Source: Sipunculus nudus
Lineage: Eukaryota > Annelida > Sipuncula > Golfingiida > Sipunculidae
Length of the DNA: 64,000 nt
Assembly: GCA_026874595.1 (NCBI GenBank)
Contig: CM049306.1
Span: 57,606,019-57,670,018 of the forward strand
Reading direction: 5' to 3'
Shown here: positions 40,701 to 54,500 of the stretch, piece after piece
Numbering within the stretch: position 1 is the stretch's first letter
Layout of the letters: each line of letters opens with the position of its first letter
Program-made: the position numbers and the translations under genes
Notes under the pieces: generated by a model
Seen by the model: the letters and a program-made list of their open reading frames with translations, nothing else
Databases searched by the model: none
What the model was told of the DNA's origin: nothing

Positions 40701-42474
40701 TTGTTTGTCCAGTAGTCGATGGTGGCACTGTTTGTCCAGGAGTAGATGACACTGTTGTTTGTCCAGTAGTCGATGGTGGCACTGTTTGTCCAGGAGTAGA
40801 TGGTGGCAATGTTATCCCAGGAGTAGATGACACTGTTGTTTGTCCTGAAGTAGATGACAGAGTTGTAAGTCCTGGAGAGGGCAAGGATGTTGTTTGTTCA
40901 GGAGTAGAAGATGTTTGTCCTGCAGTAGATGACAATATAGTTTGTCCAGGAGTTGATGACGTTGTTTGTTCAAGAGTAGAAGACAAGATTTCTTCTGTTG
41001 TAGCTACTGTACTGGCAGGATCTGTTACATTTTCACTGCTGCTTGATGTGGAGGCATCCCTGACAGTGGTGGGACTGCGGGGTGTTGCAGCTGGAGATGT
41101 TCTTGTTGTCACAGGCTTCACAGATGAGGATAGCTCTCCTGCTTTTGTTGTAGAAATTTACATAAATGACAATAATGTTAAGGTTAGAAAAAAGTGTGCG
41201 AGCATGAACTAGGATGATTACACTCCTTGAAGATCTGATGAAGATAATCATGTTGATGTTACTGAATTCTAGCCTGGATAAAATTAATTATAGCACTAAC
41301 ATATTAGGATGATCATGTGCAAAATGCATGCAGGTTAAATTATTTCTACAAGCAAAAATAAATGAAAGCACATGTAGCCTACGAATATGCAATGTTAATT
41401 TTTTATGTGAAATTGATTTTGTGTCTTTTGTTTTCTGTTTACCTTTAAATGTGAAGTATCTACATGAAATGACTGGAACTTGTGTGGCAGATAAGAGAGA
41501 TGTTCACATCAGATACTTTATGTAACAGATCCATTCCAAAATATACTAGTTTGTGAATAAATCTAATGCTTTTAAATTTTTTATTTGGTTATTTTAATAA
41601 ATTTTGTTTTGTCTTCATTTAATCATGGCATTAAATCAGATAGAACAAATCTAAACACTTTCATAAAATAAATGTCCAACACAACCATAGTAAGTATGTT
41701 AATCCCTACTGCCCATATTAAGCCTATATTGCCCATATTATCTGATTTATTACTTCATATAAACTAAAAAAAAAATGAATGATAACCTTTTCCCCTTGAA
41801 GCAAGCTGACAATAATTAGAGCATGAAGACAAAAAAAAACATACCTGATGTTGTCTGAGGAGTTGCTGTATCTGAAAATTAAACAAAAGTAATCTGAAAC
41901 CAGAGCATCAAACAGTCCCCCACCATAAATAAGCCCTAAGAATATGGTCGTTTTCAGCCGCCGACGATATCGACCGCCGGCCTCAAATCGACCATATCAG
42001 CCGCCAGCACCCACTGGGCAACCATTTAGGCTGCAACCCTGACGATGCCACTGCTGGGCACTGAATCTAGTCAGTCAACAATATCGGCCGTGACTTGGGC
42101 GGTGGGGCACCATTTCGGCCGCCGGGCTACCTCATCACCACAAACACAGTTTTATCATAATTAGAACGAGCTTATTCAACAAGAAATATGATGGACTTAA
42201 TAAAAATATATATTTATTCAAAATATGATTAGTCATATTTATGAGAAGCATGCGTAAGTAAAAATATCAAATTATAACACATGTACTTGCATTGAATAAT
42301 GAAGGACATTACTTTGTCCTGTAACTTCTTTCACAAATTTATGTATATAAAAGTATAGCACATCAGGTTTAAATTGTCGTGACATATTTGAAACAATCGT
42401 CTAAAGTTTAATTAATATTTAATAAAGTTTAAATAATCTCTCTCTGTCTGTGTCTCTCTCTCTCTCTCTCTCTC

Positions 42475-42518
<44 letters not shown>

Positions 42519-45500
42519 TATATATAGTTATAGTTACAAATATACTTTATACTTTTTCTCTCTCTATATATAGTTATATATGTGTGTGTATGTGTTTGTG
42601 TATAATCACTGCATTTCTAATAAACTGTGAACCAAACCAATGTATGAGTATATAAACATAATTAATAAATCCTCTGATAAATATGATTAATTAAGTTTGA
42701 TCATGTTATAATTTTACACTTTTCATTTCAATCGTAATGTTTATAGGGTATATATTGATCATAATATATATCATGATTATATCTCTTTGTTAAAAACTAC
42801 GTCATTCAGTACATTGTGCTATTTGTATAATCCATTTGAAATAAGTATAAAATCCATCTAAACTTAACTTACTTGCTCGGCGATAATTGTTGCTGTGAAT
42901 CAATGGTAAGTTGCAAGAGTACCCGCCTCGAAGTGCAGGTGTAATAAACCAAGAAACCTTGACCTGGTATACAAAGAGCACAGACCTCTAAGCTGTATAT
43001 GTTGTAACTAGCTAGCCCAGAAGAACGGTAGCTAGTAATGATGTAGCCCGGCAGCCGAAATGGTGGCCTGCCGCCCAAGTCGCGGCCCATATGGTTGACT
43101 GACCAGATTCAGGGCCGAGCAGTGGCATCGTCGGGATTGCAGCCGAAATGGTTGCCCGGTGGGTGCTGGCGGCCAATATGGTCGATTTGAGGCCGGCAGC
43201 CGATATCTGCGGCGGCTGAAATCGACCTATACCAGCCCTAATATCCCCAATCTTTGCAAGAAAACTGCTGAACTCAAAATACATGCAAAATCTAAACTGG
43301 ATCATTTGCATCCTATGAAATTAAATCAACAGTGCTTACAGGCAAAAATGTGCCACTGAGGGGAACCTAGACTCAGCTGGGCAAAGAAAGCCAGGACTGA
43401 AATGGGTCAAGTAACAGGCTGGAGAGGCCAGGGCTGTATTAGCTCTCTGCATACCACTGTACTGGGCTGGCCTTATGTAAACAATACTTGACATGGTGGT
43501 TTAAAAGCTTCAGTTTTTGACCAATTGCCTTCAAATTTCAGATTATAAAAGATTTAATCCTTACTTGTACAAGCTGAGAAATTTAAAGTAACAGTGCTCA
43601 TAGGAGAGGAATGTGCCATGGTCAAAGCTGGGCAAAATTTACGGTACTGGTTATACATTTATGCTAATAACTTGAAAACTTTCCAAAAATTCTGATCTAA
43701 TATCTGGTACACAATTAAATCTTAATTAAATATAGTTATATCCTTAAAAAAGACTTAACTTCAACCATTAACATGTAAAGTACCAGTAGGTAAATATATC
43801 TGCTGATGTTTTCACAAGGTACATTATGTTCAGGTCCATAACTTCTAAATCTAATGCAATATTGCCCTGACGGCCGGACAGACAACGTACAAAGTGCCAT
43901 ATCTATACCTCAGTTGACTTTCAGTCAGCTGAGCTAAGATAGACAATTTTGCCCAATTTCTGGAAGGCACAAAAGCAGATTGACCTTATTTTTGGTGTGG
44001 TAGGAGAACTTAGGACATCTAACTCTTATCGGCATATTTGGATTGGTAGGTCTTAAGGTTTCAAAATATGCCTTGTTAATGGACGGGCTAACAGGCAGAT
44101 GGACTGACAACGAACAAAGAACTATTTCTGTAGCTCAGATGACTTATAGTCAGGTGAGCTAAAAAGAGACCCAATGGTGAGGTTTAACATTGACTCAAAT
44201 ATTGAGTGTGATAAAAGGAAACAAAAACAAAACTAGATGTGTCGGAACGACACGAATGCCCCCGCCTGGGGCAAATTAGAAACATTTGTTAAATTTTGTA
44301 AAATTTTTTAAGTTCAGGAAGTGTTGTATGGTCAAAAGTAGGTCAACAAGGGCAAAATGCAAACTCGATCTGTAAAGGGTCATTATCAAGCAACACACCA
44401 AAATCAGGCCAGTATCTGCAGGCATTGTGAAAAAAAGTCCATATATGTGCATTTTTCATGAAAATTTCTGTCTTTCATGAATGTTCAGGATCTGTCATAT
44501 GGTGAAAAATAGGTTAACTGGGACGAAATGCGAACTCGATCTGTAATTGGTCATTATGCGCCCACAGACCAAACATTAGGCCAGTATCTGTAAGCATTGC
44601 ACTGCGAAACTAGAATATTAGCAAAAGTTGATGATCATTTATAAATTTAAATTGGAGAGGTATATACCATGTTTCATAACAATCCACCAAATGCTTCCTG
44701 AGAAATAAGCTTCTAAGTTTTTTTCTATACTAAGCTCTGTGACCTTGAAAAGTAGGTCAAGATCACCCATCTTTGAACTTGACCAAGATTTTGTAAATAT
44801 AATGCAATAGCACTGAAGAAATGAAGTTCCTGTGTTGAATACCTTTGGAGATATCCTGCACAAAAGGCCAAAATTGAAAAAATCCGATAAAATTTCATTA
44901 AAAAATCAGAAATTGCAGGTGGCGCCACCAAAATTGTGCAGCCCATACAGACCATCAGTCCCAATGATCATAGTAAGTTTTGTGAAAATCCACACAATTG
45001 TTCCTGAGATATAAACTTCTGAGTGTTTTTCTATAATCAGCACTAAAATGTAGAAAAATGGGTCAAGGTCACCCATCTTCGAACTTGACCGAGATTTTAT
45101 CGATATACATCTTCACTGATGAAAAAAATTCCAGCGGTGAATCCTTTTAGAGATATCCCGCTCACAAGGTAAAAGTTAACAGACGCGGAACAGATGGACG
45201 GACGGACGGACAGACACCGGACAGACGGACAGCTTGGGTGACGACAATAGCCTATCAGCCTATGAGCTGAGGGCTAAAAACGGCTGTACATGTTGTTTGT
45301 CATGAAAATTTCTATTTTTCATGAATTTTTCTAAGTTTAGGAGCCCTAAAACGGTCAAAAATAGGTCAAATGGGCCGAAACGCAAACTCGATCTGTAACT
45401 GGTCATTATCTGCCAACACACCAAAAATCAGGCCAATATCTGCAGGCATTGCTAAAAAAAGTCCGTACATGTGTATTTGTCATGAAAATTTCTATTTTTT

Positions 45501-48500
45501 CATGAAATTTTCTAAGTTTAGGAGCCGTAAAACGGTCAAAAGTAGGTCAACCAAGACGAAACGCGAACTCAATCTGTAATTGGTCATCATCTGCCCACAC
45601 ACCAAAAATCAGGCCAATATCTGCAGGCATTGCGAAAAAAAGTCCGTACAACTGTTTGATTTCAGAATGACGGAATGACGGACATGGGTAAAACTATATG
45701 CCCCGGCCACTTTGTGGCGGGGGCATAAAAACAAACAATGAAACTGGAATAATCCCTTTTCTCCTACATATGAATTTTAGGATATTCTGTGCATGAGCAA
45801 AGAAATCAAGTATTCCAGTAAGTGGATAATAGGCATCAGCTATTCCTGTCAGTGTCAAGGTTGTGTAAAAAGTTACAATAAATGCAGCTGCATTATATCC
45901 TGGCCAACTGAAATGTTTCTTACCTCTTGTTTTGGCTGTTGTTGTAGCAGCTGAGGATTCCTTTGTAGTTGGCTCAGCTGCAGTGGTTGCCCCTGTGGCA
46001 GTTGGCTCAGCTGCAGTGGTTGCTTCTTTGGTAGTTGGCTCTGCTGCAGTGGTTGCCCCTGTGGCAGTTGGTTCAGCTGCAGTGGTTGCTCTTTTGGTAG
46101 TTGGCTCAGCTGTAGTGGTTGCCCCTGTTGCTGTTGGCTCACCTGCAGTGGTTGCTTCTTTGGTAGTTGGCTCAGCTGTAGTAGCTGCCCCTGTTACACT
46201 TGGCTCAGCTGCAGTGGTCACTGCTGTGGCAGTTGGCTTAGCTGCAGTGGTTGCCGCTGTGGCAGTTGGCTCAGCTGCAGTGGTTGCCACTGTGGCAGTT
46301 GGCTCAGCTGCAGTGGTTGCCGCTGTGGCAGTTGGCTCAGCTGCAGTGGTGGCCCCTGTGGCAGTTGGCTCAGCTGCAGTAGTGGCCCCCTTGGTAGTTG
46401 GCTCAGCTGAAGTAGGTGCCATTGTTGTTAGCTCGGCTGTAGTAGGTGCCATTGTGGTAGTTGGTTCAGCTGTAGTAGGTGCCATGGTGGTAGTTTGCTC
46501 AGCTGTAGTAGGTGCCATTGTTGTTGGCTCAGCTGTAGTAGGTGCCATGGTGGTAGTTTGTTCAGCTGTATTGGATGCCATGGTGGAAGTTGGCTCAGCT
46601 GTAGTAGGTGCCATGGTGGTAGTTGGTGCAGCAGTTGTGGCTAAAGACAATGTAGTGGAATTAGCCATGACAAACTTGATCCTTTTTTCTCAATTCAGTC
46701 ATGAATTCAATTAAAACGCATTAGACCTGGTAACCACAGAACATATAGTAATACATAAATATTTTTCTCAAAAAGATAACTTCCTTGGATGCTACCATGT
46801 AAAACAAAAACAAAAAAATCAACAAGGGATGGTTAGTTAAATGCATTTTTTCATTCTTTCCCATGTCATTGTTCACTAGTGGTGGGAGTCAGTTCCTTTT
46901 TTCATAATCAATCATCGGTTTGAGCAAACCGAACGATGATCGATTAATAATCGGTTCAGACAATTATAATGAAATATGCAATTATCTGTGAAACTATACT
47001 TTCTTAACCCAGCCCGCATGTCTTAGTAATTCTACCTTAAGAAAAGAAGTTTTTGCCTTTTTTTTTATATATTTTCCTATTATTACTGAAAATATGCTAT
47101 TCAAATTTTCATTTTAATTTATTATAATAAACAAGAATTAAACAACAATATAGGACATCTACTTGCTGGCCCTCATGAATACTCCCGCCTATTATTTTAA
47201 CTTCACCACCAGCAAGGACTTTCATTTTATAACTGCAATTTTGATGACTGCCGACATGCATACTGGTTTCACAGGTCCGCCAGAAAAATGACAGGCCCAT
47301 ATATTTTTTTGTGTAAAAAATTTTTTAAAATTTAAATAAAAAACATAATTAATCACATATGATCTATTTGTATAACGTTAACTGCCTAAAGGCTTTTGGG
47401 TTATTATTTCTATTTGTTTTTGGTTTGAAAAATTAGGTGGCTGTTGTTTGATTTTCAGTGCCAGTTATCAGTTTGATCATAATGATGCGTTCTAGCATCT
47501 ACTGTGTCATACTCAGTAACATATGGAAGTTATTTGAGTCATTATATGAAGCGCGGAATGTTGTAAAAAATTGAAGAATAATTTTTACCTATAACATAAA
47601 GGCATTCTGGAAAAAAATTCATGATTATGATGTAACGGATAGTTGCCTTTGGTAATTGAGCGCTTGAAAGTGGCAGCAAACATTTCGATAAAACTCGATG
47701 ATTGGCCCACCACAATTGTTCACCCACTTTCAGAGGTATATGTGATGTACTTTCCATGTAGAATAAGTCATCAATGATTTAGTGTCTGATAATCATCAGT
47801 CTTTGAAGATAAACAAATCAACATAGGTCACAGTTTAGTGACACAGTGCATATAACTTTCAGAACTAGTGATTTCCTGAGAAAACCATGACCATGTTACT
47901 GAAAATTAGAAACTTGCAAAAATACAGAAATGAAAGTTTCTCACTTCGAAAAATGACTAGTATTTGTCAGTCCTCCCTAGTGCTCCATGGAATCTAATAT
48001 CAAGTTTTGTTACAGTCAATAAAATTTTAGTTGAGAAAAGTTATGGGGCCTTAATGAACACATTTTGCAACTAGAATACGGGTAGTCGACAAGCGACTAC
48101 TTGTATCCGCCTAAATCAGAGTGGAACGGGTGAAGTGTTGCATATTAGCATGGATTTCTGCAGCCAAATTGTGTATGTAGGTTGCGCTACCTACCAAAAA
48201 ATCCAGAAAGCCGTCCAAGTTGTATACATATGCAAAATTTAAAGGCAGATAAGTCCAACCACTATATTGTATATGAGTGATTTTTGCCCTTGGCAGACAA
48301 ACAGATGGACACTGTGCAAAAAAGGGTTGCAGGTGGCGCCACCAGCTAGCGTATGATAAAGAGCTTTGTGAGAACTATACACATGCAAAACTTTGGCCCA
48401 ATCGGTCAAACGGTTCCCAAGATATGAGCTTGGATATCTGCTGCATAAACTAGAATGCAGGTGGCGCCACCTGTCATAAAATCAAGAGAGCTGTCGGGGA

Positions 48501-51500
48501 TGTATAAACTTGCAAAATTTTAGGCAGATATGTCAAACCACTGCCGAGATATGAGTGATTTTATCCCATGGCAGACAAACAGACAGGAGTTGTGCAAACA
48601 TGGCTGCAGGTGGCACCACCAGTTTTGCTTATGATAAAGAGCTATATGAGATTTATACACATGCAAAATTTTGGCCCAATTGGTCAAACGGTTACCTAGA
48701 TATGAGCTTGGATGTCTGCAGCGTAAACTTGATTGTAGGTGGCGCCACCTGTCATAAAATCAGAAAAGCTATCCAGGATGTATACGCATGCCGAATTTCA
48801 GGTGAATTAGTCAAACCACTGCAGAGGTATGAGTGATTTTAACCCAAGGCAGACAAACAGATGGACACTGTGCAAACATGGTTGCAGGTAGCGCCACCAT
48901 TTTTTGTGTATGTTATAAAGCTCTCCAAGGGCTACATTTGTGCAAAAGAATTTTCCTGATCGGTCAAATGGTTCCCGAGATATGAGCTTGGATGTCTGCA
49001 GCGTAAACGTGAATGTAGGTGGCGCCACCTGTCATAAAATCAGAAAAGCTATCCAGGATGTTTACGCATGCCGAATTTCAGGTGAATTAGTCAAGTCACT
49101 GCAGAGATATGAGTGATTTTAACCCAAGGCAGACGAACAGATGGACACTGTGCAAACATGGTTGCAGGTGGCGCCACCATTTTTGGTGAATGTTATAAAG
49201 CTCTCAGAGGGCTACATTTGTGCAAAAAAATTTTCCTGATCGGTCTAACGGTTCCCGAGATATGTGGGTTTATGTGTGGAAACAGACGCACAAACGGACG
49301 CAGAGCGCAGAGGAAAGGTCAGAGGTCAAAACAAAATCGGGGCGCAGCAGTTCACATGTGACCCGAACATAATCCCGGGTTTCGGAAAATTCCGCCCAGC
49401 GGTTACAGAGGAGTTCTCCGGACACCTACGCGGCGGCGGCGGCGGCCAGCTGAAAACATAGTATCCGCAAAACTCTGTTTTGGCGGATACAATTATGAAA
49501 GATACCAGCAAAATTTCCCCCTACAATGATTCACAACTTATCAACTGAATAAAATATATATGTAAATGCTGACATTTAAGTCATGTTTGTAACAAATTCA
49601 CCAAATACTGGCAATAGTTTCAAACTTCCCTAAATTTAGCCTATTTCACAAATTATACTCAAGTGTTTAAATAATTTTGACTGTGCCACTTACGTTCTTG
49701 GACCAGCAAGGAGATTGGTCTAGTTGTAAAGAAAAAGTAAACTTTTCCAAGTAGCATGTTGCAGGCCTTCTCGTATTTTCCCTGTTTTGTAGCAGTTTGT
49801 CCAAAGAAGAGCTGGTGAACCTCTTGTGTCGTCGAAATGCTACGAGTGGCACAGGATGTCTCTAGTACCACAAGTTCATTGTCAAGGTAGACAGCCAGTC
49901 CGCTAGATTGAGCCCAGGAAATCTCTACTTTGTACCATCTCTTTGTCTCAAACACAGCCGTGGTGACATGGTATACTGCCGTCTTAGTAGACAGGATGTA
50001 GTGGATCCTTCCAAAGCGGTAGAACATGGATACGCCGTAATCATCCTCCTTTTCACCGCCAGATGAGAAGAAGAAACAGTTCTCCTGAAACTGGGTCACC
50101 TGAAGGTCAAACCTATATGTCATGCCAGACTGGGTGCATTTCTCCACGTTTGTCAGACAGTTGTTCTTATCTGGGCCCTTAGTTATGAGAGTCGCATACT
50201 GGTCATCTCTAATCTCGATGGCTTTCTCATCCCTGCCGTCCATCACTTGTACACCTGTGGCTGTGGAAATAGTATAGTTAGGGAGCTCCATGTTTCCTTG
50301 GCTGTCTAACAATGACCAGTCAATCCTGAAATGTTCCACTGTCTCTGGTGATATTGTTGGAACAGGTTCTTCTTGTGTGCCATTGGCAGCCTCCGTCTTA
50401 TTGGTTTCTTCCACTGAAAATAGCAATTAAATTATCTAATTAATGCACCATGAAATACAAGTGCCCATGCTATTTTCATACAACAAATAAGGATGTCATT
50501 TAAATTTATTTTGTGTGGAGCAATATTTTCAATACACTGAAGCAGTATTTTGCAAAACAGAGTCAACCATTACAGGAAATAAAGGAACAATATGTACCTC
50601 CCTCTTTGTCAACTTCCCCCATTTTTTTTTCTCTGCAAAGTGGTCTACTGACCAGCATTGATCCAAACCAGGGCACATACATGATAAACAGCCTTGATAT
50701 TACAGCATGCTATGTATGGTTGGACAGTTCACGTAGGGCTTGGGTGGTGCATGCAAAACAATGATAATTGAAATAAATCAATTCACAGGTTGAAAATTGA
50801 TAACAGTTTGATTGAGGCATTGCAATTCAATGTTTCAATGCATTTTTTTACACCTCTAATTGATATAGTGATGATATCTGATTTTCAAACTGAAAGCGAT
50901 GTATAAAATTTATACAACTCTCCCAGCACCTTACAGGGCAAGTAACATGAAACAATAGTTGAACAACATCTTATAGGCTCACTGCCATACAATCAAACCA
51001 AGAGAAATTAAATGTATTCTTCATGACTACAAATATATATTCCTTTTTGTCACCAAGGCATGTACCACAGTAAAGTTAAAAGCTTACCATAGGCAACACC
51101 AGCATTTTCCAGGAGTGAATCTCTGTAAGTGGCGTATGTTGTTATGGTTTCCACACCGAGGCTGACTTGACTGGTGCTGCTCGTGGACATGGTGGACTTG
51201 GCCACATAGAGAGATGTCGTGGATGTTGTACCTGTCACTGCTCTACTGACATAAGCTGATGATTTACTGATAAATGTGTTATCCATGAAGACCGCTAACC
51301 CTTTAGCTTCAGACCAGGTGAACTCAAAACGATGCCAGGCATCCATGTCAACCACATCCTTGTCAAAGCTGACATACCAACCTTTAGTTTTTGTGGTGAA
51401 AGCCACATAATATTTGCACCATTTATAGAAGAAAGCTATACCATGGGAATCGGGATTCTCACCACCATTTGTCAAGAAGTACTGAGTGTGCACTGTGCTT

Positions 51501-54500
51501 ATCGATACCATTTTGAAGTAGGATATTACTGTAACTCCTGATGTGGCAAACAGGCTCAGATCAACCAAGCAATGTGACTGGCTGAGTTTGATCTCTATGT
51601 ATGAGCTTGCGCTGATATCAATAGCCTGTGTAGTGACTCCATAGACCTCTTTGTATGTGCCTGTGATGGTTGCAGTATACAGATCCGTGGTTACCACCTT
51701 GTTGACAATGGATACCCATGAAATAGACACCTTGGAAACACTTGCTATATCCACCACTGAAAACAAAGAATCAGACTTATTTTACCTGTCATATTTCTAA
51801 TACTGTAATAAATTGAAATGAAAATCACTTGCATGCACCTGGCTAAGAACTGAAGGACTAAACCATTGAAGTTTACAGTTGAAACCTTCATGTAAATTGT
51901 CAGTTTTCAGTGATAGGAATTTAAGCTATAGTCTATTAAGTTGTCTTGTTTTAAGCTGTAAGGTCTTGATGGATGTTGTTTTAAGCTTTGATGGTTCAAC
52001 TGTGTTAACCTATGTTTTTAATAGAAAAGAAATATGAAAACACTTTAAGAAATAAGTGTAGTACTGAATCCTGAATATGTTGGATACACTATTTTAATGG
52101 GAAATTTAGAGTTTCACAATATACTTCCTATATAACTGCATGTGATAAAAAATATTGAAATTCTGCACATTACCTGCTACTGACAGCCCAGCTCGAACCA
52201 ATGTCTCAAAGGTTGCAAAGGAGGTAGTGAAACTTTCAAACAGCATGACAGCAGCCTTGTAAGAGGTTGACGTAACCACGGTGGCCCTGCCGATGTATAT
52301 AGCAGATACCCTGAGTGAGCTGGTCACTGTTACGGTCCTCAGCTGACCCACCACTTGACGGGCTACCAGTCCTCCATTGATATACACGGCAACACCTACA
52401 TCTGCCTTCCAACTAAGGTCCAGCTTCATCCATTGTGTAAAATCAACATCCTTAATCATAACTCTCCAGATATGTGTACTGGTGGAGACGATACACTGCA
52501 GGCCTCCGTACATATACACCACCGCAATACCATACGAATCATCTCGCTCACCCCCACTTGATATGATCACTGTGTTGTCTTCTAAAACTTCCAACTTGAA
52601 GCTGAACCCAAAGGTTACTCCAGAATCAGCACATTTGTTTAAGTCAGAGAGGCAGTCATCTTGTTTTGGTGCGATCTTTGCATACTGATCAGAATCACCT
52701 GTCAGTTTAATGGCAAGTGATGTCTGTCCGACCACAGTGGTCACCTGACTTGTTACCGTGGTAATAAATGCTGTTGTCACAATCTGATTGGCTACCAGGT
52801 TTGACCAGGAGACAGTTATTTGTGTCACTGATGTTTTCACCACCAAACTTATCGTTTCTGTCCTCAATATAGGCAGTAGAGCTTTCTCCTCGGTAACCTC
52901 TGAAATTAAATATACAAAGTGAGTCTAATTATTCTTGGTAACAAGTATAATAAGAAAATCATTCAGACTTTATAACTAATTGCCCATGGGCCATGATTCT
53001 TAGCTGAATTTGACATATTACTGGAGATTATAATCTATTATCCTCAAAAATACTATGTATGAACTGCATGAACTTACTGGCAGGAGTCTTAGCTGCTCAG
53101 GTGCTAAAACATGTTTTTGTGATGAGAGTAAAAAATATATGCCACAGTAACCCTAATTTTGGATTTCCAGAGCATGTCAACATGTAGAGTTTGTACTTAC
53201 TGGGCCTTACAGTTATGATTTGTACTCTGTTAATGACTGAACAAAGGACCATCCCTATAGCTGACTTGTCATCAGCTAAGCTGAAAAAAGGTGCCATATC
53301 AAAGACAATTATTGTTAATTAACATCATACAATGTTCTTGATGGTAATGAATTAAATAAACATACTGGGAATGGTTGTTTCATTGAATATATCATTAGAA
53401 ATCAATTTTAGCAAATGTTTAATCATGAAATTGTACAAACCTGTTATTGCTTGTCATTTCATAATTTAAATCATATTTTTGCAACACTGATATAAATGTC
53501 CCAACTTATGCGAGATCAAGTAAATCATAGCTCTTTACCTGCAAAAGAATATGGAATTCATTACCTGTAAAGCTTAATGGAATCCTTAACCAGTCCAAGT
53601 ATATGGAATTCAATGCATTTTATTTATTCAGGTTAAATTTCCCTGTTATAAATACACATACAATGTAATATTGTTATCTCACCATAGCAGAGCTCCACGC
53701 CATACAGTTTACTGCGATCATTGTCAAACAGACTGCCAAGGTCCACCGTACTGCCAGTGCTGGGTCTGGCCACGTCCTTGCTACACACAGTAGGTGCTGT
53801 CCCTTCATCGTAACTTATCGCACCTACTGTCGATCCTGTGTCATACCAGCCAAAGAAATCACCCACTTGGAATTCAAGCCTGTCATTTTCAGGTATATCA
53901 AACTGCAAAGAGTAAATACACATCATCAAGCCTCCCAGAAATTTTTGTTTAATTAACTTCCAAATGATATCTACATGGCATCATAATGTTGCTGTGACTT
54001 AAATCGGAGTAGGGCTGATTACGGGGGGGAATAATGGTACTGATAAAGAAGATTTATTGATAAAATATTCATATTATTATGAAAAGACAGCTTCTAAAAT
54101 TTATTTGAATAGTCCTGTTTGACAAACAGCACAGCCATGATTAAGCAATAATTTTTGAAAAACTGGTTGTCTTGTTTCAGGCAAAATTGGATACATGTTT
54201 GAACTACAATTATCTGGCCTTATGCATGCAATACAAATCAGATGAGCTTAGCACCAGTTTATGATAATTATAGGTATTTCAAATTTAATGCTGATTCTTG
54301 TCAGAGCTATCAATCATTACCCTGATTCACACCCATTGACATAATATTGGTCTTGCATCATTACCTACCTTTTGCCAACCAGTCTTGTCCAGAACAGGTG
54401 TCTCCCACAGATCAATGACGTCATATTCACACTCAGAATACAGGCCTTTAGAGCGGAATACACCAAACACAATGTTCTCCGATGCTCGACTGATATGGGC

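Noticed and set aside
39761-41212. Long plus-strand open frame (483 codons, VCPGVDDTVVCSGVED-type repeats)
   Set aside because: It is the antisense of mucin exon 16. The repeat has few stops on either strand, and the minus-strand reading is Thr/Ser/Pro-rich, phase-consistent and spliced to its neighbours.
45932-46714. Plus-strand open frame rich in AVVAPVAVGS repeats
   Set aside because: Antisense shadow of mucin exon 14, produced by the 30-base coding minisatellite.
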